A program made the position numbers and the translations under genes. From NCBI GenBank assembly GCA_021397835.1, contig JAJFZO010000447.1, forward strand, positions 806,001 to 870,000: a stretch of DNA of 64,000 bases. The letters are read 5' to 3'. Positions 12,240 through 24,096 of the stretch are shown piece after piece. The stretch's first letter is position 1. Every line of letters starts with the position of its first letter. The notes below the pieces were generated by a model. It saw only the letters and a program-made list of their open reading frames with translations. It had not been told where the DNA came from and ran no database searches. Source of the stretch: Moringa oleifera. Its lineage: Eukaryota; Streptophyta; Magnoliopsida; Brassicales; Moringaceae.

Positions 12240-12720
12240 TGGGTAAAAGTCTTATAAAACCCTAATGTTTATCTTATACTATTAATCAAATTTTAATATT
12301 TAAAAAGTGAAATATCAAACATTGATTTATCAATTTAGACTAAATTGAACTTTGTCAAAATATTCAAAAATTGAGGATATTCAAATTAAAAATCTTATAA
12401 AATAAATTCTGACTTAAAATTCTTCACAAATATAAAGAATATTCAAGTTGCCATCATTAAAAAGTTTTAAAATTTTTAAGTATTGAAAAATAGTTTTTAA
12501 ATTTACACTATTAAAATATTTAAAAATTCACAAAAAATAGATCTTACATAAAAGAAATTATTCAAATTTGATATATAGACTTACACTAGAGTGATGAATT
12601 CATTTGAGTCATTTTTGAGGTATTTCAACAATAAAAATATCCTTACTTTTTCACAATCATTTGAGTTAAGATCTAATTTGATTCAATTGATATATCAAGA
12701 TTCGATCTTTTATTTTTTTA
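12240..12720 (+). repeat. Copy of a dispersed AT-rich repeat family
   Basis: The segment around AAGAATATTCAAGTTGCCATCATTAAAAA recurs in diverged form at about 38,520-38,710 and 55,350-55,560 in the same orientation, and apparently inverted at about 57,830-58,090 and 63,480-63,790. Its upstream edge (GTAAAAGTCTTATAAAACCCTAATG) also resembles the inverted-repeat arm at 15,325. Confidence 0.55.
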
Positions 12721-14085
12721 TTATAAAAACTTGATTGGTAAAATAGAATAAATATTAAAGTTTTATATAACCTTTACCCTTCTCTTTTTTAGATAAAAAG
12801 AATATAAGGTTGATTTTTTCATTATTTTTTTGTAATTTTAGAGTAAATTTGTTTTTTTAAAATAATAAAGTCATTTTTGACTTAAACATGATATTTTGAT
12901 TCTTAGTCTTTGAATGGTATTTTAATTCGATCTAAGTTACCCTAGTTCAAATGATCGTAAAATATAAGAATTAAATAAAGGGTAATTCTTTCGTAACAAA
13001 AAAAAAATTATAGCCGGGCCGCAGTCCTGGCATACAAGATGTTGTGACCATAAAGATAACTAGAGATTTTGAAATTGAAAAGGGAGAAAGAGATGTGCCT
13101 ATACAAATGGAAGAAAATGTGAAGAAAAAAGAAATATTTGAAAGTAAAAAGAAAGGGAAATTATGATGCCATGATGCACAAGAAAAAGAAGAAAGTGTTT
13201 TGGATGACAAAAGAACAACAAAAAAATGAAAGAATAAAGCTTCATAGCACCCACAAAATTATCTCCATGTTCGTGTTTTATTATTTCACTTTCAATCTCC
13301 ATTACAAGTTTATTCCTATTATTTTCTTATCATTATCATTATCATTATCTGTCTCTCTCATCATTTTCATTATCATTTTCAGTTCAAAACAAACATAAGA
13401 AATTAGTTTAAAGGGTGTGATTTCTAAGTTCAATGCGCATGACAATTTAAATCTGCTAACTGTAATCAAAGTCGTTGTGCAAGAAGAACACAGATGCATT
13501 TTCATTAATTTTTTAAAATACCATTACAAAATCTCTAATTTCTCAACTTTCTAATCTTGATACAACCCTAAATATTTATGTTTAAGTTTTAAGAGTTTTA
13601 TTAAGTCTTCATTTGAAATAAACTTTAATATAAAAAATTTTTGATTTGTAATATCTAGATTTGGAATGGTTTTGATTTGAAAATCTAATGGAAGTTAGGA
13701 ATAGTCTTGATTTGAAAATCTAGCAAAAGTTAGAATATATTCTCGTTTGGAATTTTACCTTTCATTCTTCCCCTTAAATTATATGTATGTAAGGTTTTAA
13801 GCAAGAGCTAAAATAGGTCCTCATTTGATATTTCATATTTACAATCGCATGCAATAGCTATGAATAGTCAAGCTAGTCATGCAAGTGACAAGCCAACATG
13901 ACTCGATTACTTGAAATCAAGGTTAGGCAGGAGACACTATCAACTAACAATACGAGAAGATGAAAAAGGCATTACTTTTCTTCACCTTATGGAGGCCTTA
14001 TTGGGAAGATAATGTCAATAAAGCTTCTAAAATGGCTAGAAATAATGGATACCAATAATTTGAAAATCTTGTTGGAGCACTTAGT
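12721..14085. other. Gene-free region with simple repeats
   Basis: No recognised gene. A (TCATTA)n-like microsatellite lies at about 13,328-13,380. The segment 13,560-13,690 (ACAACCCTAAATATTTATG, then TTTTATTAAGTCTT and GATTTGTAATAT) recurs at 17,200-17,290 in the same orientation. Confidence 0.6.
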
Positions 14086-15080
14086 GAGATGTGATAACTT
14101 TTAATGTATGAAGGTAGATTTTCCAAGTTAAGATGAGGCACATACGAATGGATAGATTTCAAGGGTTGAATTTTTCTTTTATTTTCACCTTACAATTGAA
14201 TGATATTGGGTAGAAATTGTCGTCATTCATCTAAAAAGTGATGTAATCGATTGATTTAAATACTATTATAGGAACTTATGAGAAATCAATTTGTTGAAGG
14301 TCTTTTGATACGGTTTGACCCATTTAAGTATGAAAATGTTGATAGAGAACTACCCAAGATCTAACAAAATTCAACCATCTTAGACTATTAAACCTCTTTT
14401 GAACAACTTTCTAACTATGCTCATTAATGGTCAAAAAAATTGGTATTCAGTAAGTTCATTGAAAATCTTCATCTCGGCATTTTTTCATGAAGTTAAGGTA
14501 TGCTACATGGCTACTGCTATTTCTTTTACATTATTATAGGAAGAGAATGCTAATAAAGAAAGTCAACATCTATTTAAATCATTAAGCAAACCACCTATTA
14601 ATAACAAGTTAATTACTATAGCTATCATAACCTTATGTAAAATGCCTGATATAAAAAGAGATTAAGGAACAAATAACAAGGGACTCTATTGGTGTTATGA
14701 TGAAAAATATATCAAAAGACACATCAATGTTAAAAAAAAAAAAAAGGCAACTTTTAATAATAAACCAACTATGTCATTTCAAATTGAGAAGGAAGAAGAA
14801 GATGAATGTTGATATTAAGAAGGTAAAGATTCTAACTACGAAAATTCTATTTCTATTTCAATTCATCTTAGTTAAGTATCTAATTCTCAAGCAATGTGGA
14901 TTAATGACATTCTTACTTATCAGCTTGTAACTGTTCTTATTGATCCTTGTATTACCATTAGGAGACTAAGGATGATCTTAGGAATTAAATGTTTATGAAC
15001 TCTAAGTGATATTACTTGGAGTTTGGCAAAATTAATTATGAAATATGTACTTGATGGAAAGGATCATCCTCAAAGGAAAA
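14086..15080 (+). pseudogene. Ty3-gypsy gag and protease remnant
   Basis: Reading across frameshifts, the plus strand gives a gag-like series: MKVDFPS, then HTNGWISRVEFFF, LKSDVIDWFKYYYRNL, NQFVEGLLIRFDPFKYENVD, and SNYAH..WSKKLVFSKFIENLHLGI. This follows the Retrotrans_gag pattern (FDG..GWI.R.E.FF, WY/WF, RF.P..YE, LS...F..F..GL). Further on, 14,960-15,080 reads MILGIKCL, TLSDITWSLAKLIMKYVLDG, matching the segment after the aspartic protease in gypsy elements (VLGVQWL.TLG...WDF..L.MKF). Reverse transcriptase and LTRs were not found, so this is a truncated copy. Confidence 0.6.
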
Positions 15081-15324
15081 AAACTATCATCAATGAAGAT
15101 TTCTAATGAAGAAAGTTTTATGGTATGAAGAATGGGAAACAACGAAGTAAAAGCATTCCCAACAATGGACCTATAATTTGAAGTTTTTTCAACATACTTA
15201 TGATGAGTGAAGTGCATTAATGTCAAGTGTTTGTTTCAACCAACCAAATTATTATCCACACATTTAACTTGTAGAATATCTAAAATTTTCGTGTAAGTAG
15301 CTTTGAGAATAAGTTTATTTTAGA

Positions 15325-17175
15325 GTAAAGGTCTTCTAAAACCCTACTGTTTAACCCATGCTATCAAACACACCCTTATGTTCTAAAAGTGACGATACAA
15401 ACCCTAATGTTTATGTATCTACCCAGACAAGCCCTCTATTAACAAATAAGAAATGAGATTAATGGATAATTAAAGGTAAAATCAAATTTTGAAATTTGTT
15501 TAATCACTCAATTCAGTACATTTTGATTCTCTTGGCTTCTTTTTCTTCCTTAAACTTCTTCTTCCCTCTTTCCAGAGGCCATTCATTTCTCATGAATGCA
15601 TCCACCAAGAATATGGTTGTTTTGCTATTTACATATTCTATTGCATATACATTCATTTATTATATTCTCTATAGTTCAGAGTGTTGTTGTTCTAAAGATG
15701 CATGTGCCTTGTTTAAATGACAAGTTAGGAAATGGCTCTTATTGCTCTCCATCTCATCAATGAACTACCTTCCGATGCCATGGATATTGTTCAATGGACC
15801 TCCATGGACTAAAGGTAAATATCCTTCCTTGTAAACTCAGACCTTGAATCTCTTTTTCATCTTTATGTACCTCTTATCATATGAATGTAACATTGATTAA
15901 AAAAAAAAACTTGGTATGCATACAGAGTTAATCTATCTTTTTAATTAATTGTCTATATTGATTCGGGTGATGCCTTTAGTAATTTATGTAAGTAACTTGT
16001 AATCTTCAAAAACTTTTGCATGAATCAAGGGCATTAAGCAACAAATATAATGTAATCTTTAAAAACCTTAGCATGAAATCAAAGAGATTGTTATTACCTT
16101 AGATGCATTAACGATACATAAGTGCCCACATTCCTTGTTAATCATTTTGTCTTTCTGCATGTTAATCTTGGAATCAATACATAGATCCACCTAAGATACT
16201 TATAAGCATCTTCCTCACACTCTGTCTCTTATACATACATACATACATTATTTTGTTTCCTTTTTGATCAATTATGAGAACAAAGAGACGAAGATTGGAC
16301 TTGAGACCTCTTCCTTGTTCTTTTTATCAAGCAATGAACTGGATCACCAATATAAGTTGAAAATGTCAACAATCTATAGTAAAAAAAATCATGAAGATGT
16401 TGAAAGAACTTATCATTTTAATTAATGAAATGAAAAAGGATGCGAATCTAATTTCGTCTTTGAAGCTTTTGTTAAACTTTATCAATAATGCTCAAACACT
16501 CTCCAAGTATATCTTCAAATCCACCTTGATGTCATAGTGCTTCACAGGCTCTGTTTTTCTAGATTTAAATAGTAGAGCCACTAGTATTCATTTAATCTTA
16601 GGAGTGGTGAGTTTTGTGTTGGCAATAGGTATTGTTTGAGTTTTATGAGTAAGCAAGTGAGGCATAGGAAGTGGAAGAGATTAGGTGAAAATGGTTAATC
16701 TAGAGAAAAAAAAAAAGCTTAGAGATGGTGAGCCAGACAAAGAAGAAGGCTATGGTGAAGCTAAGATGGACAAAAGAGATATTTAATTAGGGAATAAGGA
16801 AGTGGTAGAGATGACAAAAATGAGCCTAATGAAGCCTTGAGGATGATCAAACCTATGACTTCCTAGACCCACGAATTAGAGTATAGTACTTTCACCTTCA
16901 TTGCTAGAAGAAGAAACAAAAAAGGAATTATTGAGTTTGGTATGGAAGGAAATAGAAAGGAAGACGACTAATCTGGTTAGAGTCAATGATAAACATAGTA
17001 AGATTAAATGATTAAATGGAGATATTTATGACATTAACTTCAATCTTTAATAACATTAAGCATCGGGGTTATTTAGTCAATTTTTATTACTTCAAGATTT
17101 ATAATGTCACTATTAGAACATGAAGGTGTGTTCGATAACATAAGTTAAAGATCGAGGTTTTATGAGACTTTTATT
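15325..17175. mobile_element. Candidate inverted-repeat element
   Basis: The segment 15,325-15,400 (GGTCTTCTAAAACCCTACTG, then TATCAAACACACCCTTATGT and TCTAAAAGTGAC) is found in reverse complement at about 17,092-17,175 with moderate divergence. The arms are about 80 bp, possibly longer, and bound about 1.85 kb. The interior has no recognised transposase. It contains one short open stretch at 15,496-15,720 with hydrophobic runs that I do not recognise. No clear target duplication was seen. Confidence 0.5.
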
Positions 17176-17199
17176 ATTTATTTTAAAAAGTATAAAAAT

Positions 17200-17900
17200 A
17201 TTACAACCCTAAATATTTATGGTTAGATCTTCAAAGTTTTATTAAGTCTTGATTGAAAAAATCTTGATTTGTAATATTTTAGATTTGAAAATTCACTAGG
17301 AATTGAAATAATAAAATTGAATCAATTGATATATTAAAATTAAATTAAAATTTTAATTTTATTATATACTTTTTTTGTATTAATTATTTTAATCTTTTTT
17401 TCCTTTGTTTTTTCCTGCTTCATTCATAATTGACCTATTTCTATTCAAGCTACAGAGTTTATCTTTTTATTTAAATTTTTTTTTAAATAAATTACTTTTA
17501 TTAAACATGATGCATCATAATATTTTTATATTAATATTATTTAAATTAAAATTTTAATTTAGTTTAAACTTATTAATAAAAATGGGTCTGAAGATTTTTT
17601 AAAGATGAAAATTTGTCTAGAGAAAGTATAAAATCCAAAATTTTAAATTAACTTTACCATTTTTCTTAATAACAAAAAATGTGAATAGAATGAGGCGTAA
17701 ACAGAACATTGCGCCTTAAACGTAAGTGTGATGCTGCACGCGCCAGTGGAGCGCCTATGACTGAGCAATCACTGCGAATTCCGAAGCCCGCTTTTATGGA
17801 TAGTTGCATTCCCAGTGCCTAATACTCAAATAGGAAGCCAGAACTGGCGCTTCATTCCCAAGTAAACCAACCTAAGCGAGGCGACTGTGTAAGAGAGTCA
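17200..17900. other. Region upstream of the KIWI gene
   Basis: AT-rich up to about 17,690. It then changes to a GC-richer segment (17,700-17,930) that should hold the promoter and 5' leader of the KIWI gene. I see no clear TATA box. Confidence 0.4.
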
Positions 17901-17934
17901 GATAGACGAAGAGCGAGAGACGGTGGGGGAAGAA

Positions 17935-18069
17935 ATGTCGTGGAGAGGAAAGAGGAAGGATGAGGAGGGTCACGCCTCCGATGTCAACTCTGAGGATCAC
18001 GCGCCTCCTAAGAAGGTCTCCAAGACCGCTGACTCTGACGACACTGACGACATCTTTGTATGCGAGGTT

Positions 18070-18109
<40 letters not shown>

Positions 18110-21100
18110 AATATAGTATGACACTATGTGGGTGTATGTATACTTGCTTCTTGGGTTCTTGAGTTAATTTATGGTGGGGAAAAATGTTTTCCATTTTGGG
18201 GTTTGTTTTGATTTAGATATCCAAGAATAGGAGAGTGTCAGTGAGGAACTGGCAAGGCAAGATTTGGGTCGATATTCGCGAGTTTTATGTCAAGGATGGC
18301 AAGCAATTACCAGGAAAAAAAGGTACCATTTCTCTGTCTGATATTGCTTCGTTTATATTATAATTTCTGGGGTTTTCCTTTTAAATGGGTCTTAAGAATA
18401 CATGCGGGTAGCTTGTGAATTTCCTTCTGACTTCAATGTTAGCTGTTGGGGCTTACTTTATCAAAGTTTTTTTTTTTTCTTAGCTAGAGTCTTTAAGTTA
18501 AGATTTTGTTTCCCTAAATTATTTGTGAATGAGGAAAAGCTACAGTGTATCATCACTATGGTGACAAAGGTAAGTGGGTAAGTGGGTAAGTCATTGGTAT
18601 GGTTATGGTACCACAACAGTAAGTTGACAATTTGCAAAGCAGGCAAACTAATTTAATCAGCATTCACACTGGATCTCAAACATTGTTTCATACTCATATT
18701 TTCTATTGTTTTGTTCTACACACGAGCAGTTGTAGGAATTCAATGTAAATTCCAAGAAAGATAGGGTCTGTAGTTGGCACTAGATTTTGACTTTGCAAGC
18801 CTCGAAACTTGATGGCTGACTGAAATTTCTTTTTTGGCTGAGGTACATATAATAAACTGGGATCCTGATGCTTTTAGTCACAAGTCAATTCATTAATCTA
18901 TCTGAACTGCTTGCACAGAAAATAATTTCAGTTCAGGGCTTCCATATCTTTCCATCTTCACAAGGTTGCCGTATTTACATCCCTTTCACAAGAAATGGGA
19001 ATTGTTTAATTCACTTACACAAAAATTCACAAATATGAAAGACTTGCAAGAATTAGTAGACCCACGGTGGTAATTAAGGTTAGATAGTCAAGTTAAAAAA
19101 AAAAACAAAAAACAAAACAAAAAAAAAAACCTACATTTACTGTATACTGGGTAGGATAAAGCATGAGTTGCAAGTGTATTGGACCATCTATCTGACTGCC
19201 TTATCACCACATAACACAACTCTGGAGCTTGACGTCCACTGCTTCATAGTTGTCCTTTATAAGTGCAAACCCAGTTCCCAAAGCCAGAAGAATACTTAGT
19301 CATTGAAACTTAGTATTGTGGTACCATGAATGCATAGTGGGGAGTTCCCTTTTCGTTTCCTTTTTCTTAACCCTTGGAGTCTTAGAGAGTGATAAAAATT
19401 TGTTTTTCAATCTTCACATATAGATCCTTTAGCTTTGAAAGTTTTCTGCTTAGGAGATCTCTTCCCTCATCACAATATTTATTGTATCAACAATGTTTCA
19501 CCATTAATCTATGCTCAATCCATTTCTCCTAACCATTGATTTCCTTGATTCGTTTAATGATACATGCAGCTGTGTTGAATTTCCACTACTATTACCTATT
19601 AAATTATGTGGGAGTGGCGATATGATTTCTATACAACCAATATTTACTAGTGTGTGTAAATTATTGAGAAATGCAAGTGTGCAACAGCAATTGAGTTTTG
19701 ATACAAAACACCGTTTTTCTGCTTTTACTATTATCAACTTACTGATCCGGTATTGATTCACCTGTTGTGTACTTGTACCATTCACTGTGGCCCTGACGAA
19801 GTGAAATTCGCACATGATTTTGTTACTCTCCAGCGACTGTTAGATGATATGCGATCTGTTTTCCTTTTATCATGAGCATAACATTTGTGTCTGGGGTATC
19901 AGTTCTTAATGTTTCACACTAGAAGGACACCAGAATGGGTAGTTGCAAAAAGCTTTTAAGACACCAGAATTGTGGTAGAGACCAAAATAAATCATCTTCC
20001 TTAGGTTGGTTGTTATGTTAGTGCTTCAGCATTTGATATATATATATCATCATTTCTGTTCTGTCGTGCATTAGAAAAATAGTGAGATCTTCTGGGCCTA
20101 GTTACTGGAGTCAGGAGGTCTGATCAACTTCCATGAGTGGTGTTTTTATAATATCAGCTGTATGGATGCATGCTACTGCAAGAGATTATAGAGGGAGAAT
20201 TAAAAGAACTAAAGTTTGATGGAACATAAAAGCCAGGAGAATGCTATGAACCAAGTTACATATATTTTAATATGAAGGTTTTAGTTCCTGGATGCTGTGT
20301 GTGTTCATTGTGTTCTGCAAAAGTGCAATTAGTTTAATGTGAAAGATTTGTATGATTATTTCTCCCTGACTTTGAAAGACCGCTAAATCTTTACCTAAGT
20401 ATATGAGATAATTTTTAATTGTGTTCCCTGTTACTAATGTACGAGGTTGATAGATACTGAGGAGCCAACTTTAATTCTATCTAGCATTTTAGAGCTTTGC
20501 TTGCCTTCACATGTATTCGTGTGCAATTTGAGGAGTTTCCTGTTTATAAAGAAAGAGTCCATATTGACACCAGATTGGATCCATGAGTTGGTTCTGTTCA
20601 AGCTAATTAAGACGTGGATTAGTTTGACTCCCATAATGGTAGTGAAATTCTGAATGAAGCAAAAGGCCTATGCTTATATGCATTTTCATCAGTTGAAAAG
20701 ACCTGTTGTCTTTCATAGACCTTTTATAATAATTTCTTGATGCTTAATATACGTGATCTTGCAACTGTATTTTCAATTTTGTCAGGAGCCAAGAATTTGT
20801 TGAATTTAGGAATACAATTTCTTTGAAGAAATTTAGCATGGCTAGTTTATTTTAAGACAATGAAAGGTTTCTCAAGTCACCTCCATAGTGGTTCCTTGGA
20901 TCCTCACTTCCCTGTCCTCTATTTCTTTCCTGCTCATTCCCGTTTGCTGTATGTGTGTGTGTGTGTGTGTCTATGTCTGTGTTTGCATGTGTTTTCTGTG
21001 TTGGATTGGGAGGGCAGGATTATGGAGATGGTTGTGTGTGCATTTTTCCAAACCAACAGCCTGAGTAATTGATGTGTTTGTTATCTGTTTCAGGCATCTC

Positions 21101-21241
21101 TTTGAATGTGGAGCAGGTATGTCTCTTAAACTTTCATACTTTGTACAATGATTGTGAATGTAATTGACTCATCATTTACTTATTGTGCAGTGGAATGTCC
21201 TTCGTGATCATGTGGAGGAAATCGACAAAGCACTTGCATAG
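17935..21241 (+). CDS. KIWI: RNA polymerase II transcriptional coactivator KIWI (PC4/p15 family)
   Basis: Exons are 17,935-18,066; 18,217-18,322; 21,094-21,116 and 21,191-21,241. All introns are GT-AG and the phases join to a 103-residue protein. The N-terminus is acidic/serine-rich with a basic patch (residues 1-40; PPKKVSKTADSDDTDDIF). It is followed by the PC4 single-strand-DNA-binding fold: ISKNRRVSVRNWQGKIWVDI, REFYVKDGKQLPGKKGISLN, and a C-terminal helix WNVLRDHVEEIDKAL. Arabidopsis KIWI is similar in size. PC4 proteins bind DNA as dimers and support activator-dependent transcription in the nucleus. The ATG at 17,935 is chosen because it is the only in-frame ATG before the domain. Exon 3 is only 23 nt, after a 2.77-kb intron. 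Confidence 0.95.
18323..21093 (+). other. Large intron 2 of KIWI
   Basis: 2.77 kb of non-coding sequence containing an A-rich stretch (about 19,097-19,131) and a (GT)n run near 20,953-20,970. Open stretches on both strands at 19,504-19,815 have no recognisable family and no convincing splice context. Confidence 0.7.
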
Positions 21242-24096
21242 TATGCTTAGGGCATTACTGAAAATGGGGTATTGTTGATCTTACTAAACTAGAAGTGGTA
21301 GCCTGTTAAATATGGGGTGTCTGTTTTTTTGGCTTTTGGTTTTAAGAAATCCAGGTGACAGAAGACAGATCTTCTAAAGTGAAATCAGGGTGGGGGTGGT
21401 CTATATAGTAATACCCTTGAGAGCCCTATGGTTTGTGTATTTATTTTGTTGACTGCATTATCTATTAATGCAATAGGAGGATTTTTCATGTCAGCAGCAT
21501 CATACCCTCTGGTGGCAAGTTCTTGTGTATGTGGCAATTATATGCCTTCTCATATTTACACACAGGCCATGGAGGATCACCTTTCCACTAGAAATATGGA
21601 TCTGCTGCAGCATGTCAACAGTCTGACTCACTCTCTGTCAGGGAATCAATTGATTTTTGAATGGCCTGCTAGGGTTCTAGCCGATACTATCAATTTTCAG
21701 CAAAAGGAAAAGAGGAAAAACCTCCAACAAAAAGGCTGGGTTCCTGGCAGCCTGTTTAAATGTTTCTTTGAAAAAATAAAATGAAAAGGAAAAATCTTTG
21801 CGTCAACTGGATTAACATTTTGAAATGATGAAATAAGCAGAAATTTTGAGAAAGTAATGACTGAGGATACTTCTCAGGACGATAAGTACTGTCTTAAAAA
21901 ATAACTCTCGTTCTTTTGTTTTTCATCTTTTTTTTTAGTGGATTATATCAGTACCAAAATTATGATCTGTGATTCATCAAGATTATTATATCAATAAAAA
22001 ATGTCTCTTTCTTAAATTCATCAAACTCTGATCTAAGCTCATAACATTGTATTAACTTATATTTTGAAATGATTACTTGCATTTATTGACTATCAGTATT
22101 TTAAGAAAAATTTGTTAAAAGTAGTCTTAAATTTTTTTCTTTTAGTTGAAAAGTTGATTTTTACTAATTTATTTATTTTTAACCTATTTGAATATTGTGC
22201 AGATAAAAATATCTATACTATGTAAAAATTCATAAAAATTATTTCTATTTTTCTATGTGTAAAAAAAATTGATTTTTTAGTTTTTTATATATTTCAGATA
22301 TGCTTGTTTTTTTTGGAGATCTAAATAAATATGATTGAATGAAAGAATAACTTTTTGTTTTTTTCTCTTTTTCTCTCTTTTTTGTCTTTCATTCTTTATT
22401 CCCTCTTCTTTGTTATTTCTTTTTTGTCTTTTGTTTTTTATCCTTTCTTTTTTATCAGACCTTTTAGTTATGTAAAGATTTAGATCTTTGTATAACTTTT
22501 TACCATATGATTCATGTAGACTCTGTGGTAACCTTGATAGATAAGCTTCATGCAACATTGATAGCATCAAATGCTAAGTTTCGTGTAATTTTATTTTGTA
22601 AATTTCATATAATTTTATATTCTTACATGTAAAGTTATTGGTTAATTACTGTAAAGATGTTACTATCAAATATTGGTCAACACATGAGCCTAATATAGAT
22701 TAACATGTTCATTATATAGTTAGATTAGTAAAAAATAAATATTTTTACAAAGGGTCCTTTTATAGAGATTATTTTTTTCCCATATTTTAATAGATCCCTA
22801 GTTCATTCACCTAAGTTATTTCCTATATTTTTATTATATACTTCATAATTTTTTTTAGGTGATGTTAGAAGTTGAATTAATATCCTTAGAATCTTGACCA
22901 ATTGAGCTAGGGCAACTAGTATTCAATTACTATGCATAAACAGTGCTAAGCAAGTTCATTAGTTCAGCAATGCTTCTTGTGCTAAAACCATAGTTTATTG
23001 AGAGTGCAAGTTATGAACCAGCAATACAAGCTACTTCCACTGGTGCAATTATCTGATTTCTGAAAGGCATAAGAGGTCAGACCTTAGAATTGAGAAATCC
23101 CTCTTGAACGAACAATATCAACTACTACAATGAATCCTGCCTTCCCAACTCCTGCCATCCTTAAGTGACCTTGTAATCCAAGTGGGGGCAATAAGTGCCG
23201 ACATGAGCTCCTTCTAATTCAGAAGGAAAAGGTATTCATCCTTCTCTATCTTGCACAGTCACATCAATTGCAGATACAACCACAAGTCACACATGAATCG
23301 CTTCAGAATCAAGAATAATAACCGAGATGCTGACATCACTAAAAAATGTTCGTGCAGATTGATACATGCCTTGTCACATTTGCATGGGCGCGTTGAAGCA
23401 GACAAGAGAGTCATCTGGAACAAGTCACACAAGTAGAGGTCTTCATGCCCCAAGCATCCAATATCACTCTCAAACCTAAAATATGAAATTAGCAATCAGT
23501 GCAAAGAGATAATTAAGACCTATTTGATACCGAGACTCAAATGGCTCCAGAAGAAAAATGATAATTGACCACATGTTCCCAGTTACATCACAGACGGTGA
23601 TTAATCAAATAGAACTGATCAACTGAAAATATTTAAATCAGAGGCAGACTAAGAATTGATTCATTTTGCATTAATACCAAACAGATCAATCAATTTTCTT
23701 TTGAAAATGATTTCCATGTACTATTCATGTCTTTTGGTTTTTATAAACTTCTGAAGTTCATATGGAAAGACCAGCACAAAGACATCATATGTATGACAGT
23801 ATGCAAGCACGGGCCCTTCTTCTTTTGATTCTCCTTTCTTGCCCCCAGCTTTTCATCCTTCCTTAATGATGTACCTCTTACACTTTGCCTAGCTAACTAG
23901 GTGTCCTTTTCTGTGCAATGATCCAAGGCATTATAGTTTGATCAGACCAAGCATTAAAAGAGCTGCAACCCAGCTCTTAAGTCTTCATCTTTAACAGACT
24001 TTCACAACACTCCATGGAAATGAAATCACTTCATTGTTTTCAACTCTTCAACTCAAGTCCTCAATTGACATCAAAGAGATCCTCTCCATGTTACCA
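21242..24096. other. Intergenic region between convergent KIWI and SRT2
   Basis: Contains the 3' flanks of both genes. 22,350-22,450 is a T/C-rich tract on the plus strand. The remainder is AT-rich apart from a more balanced segment at 23,000-23,500, whose short open stretches I do not recognise. Confidence 0.6.

Noticed and set aside
17923..17934. Upstream in-frame GTG as the KIWI start
   Set aside because: Nuclear plant genes start at ATG almost without exception. The ATG at 17,935 gives the expected N-terminus and length.
19504..19815. Open stretches on both strands inside KIWI intron 2
   Set aside because: No recognisable motif, no good flanking splice sites, and overlapping frames on both strands suggest chance.
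22277..22570. Lys-rich minus-strand frame of 97 codons
   Set aside because: It arises from a T/C-rich tract, and the protein is low-complexity without domains.
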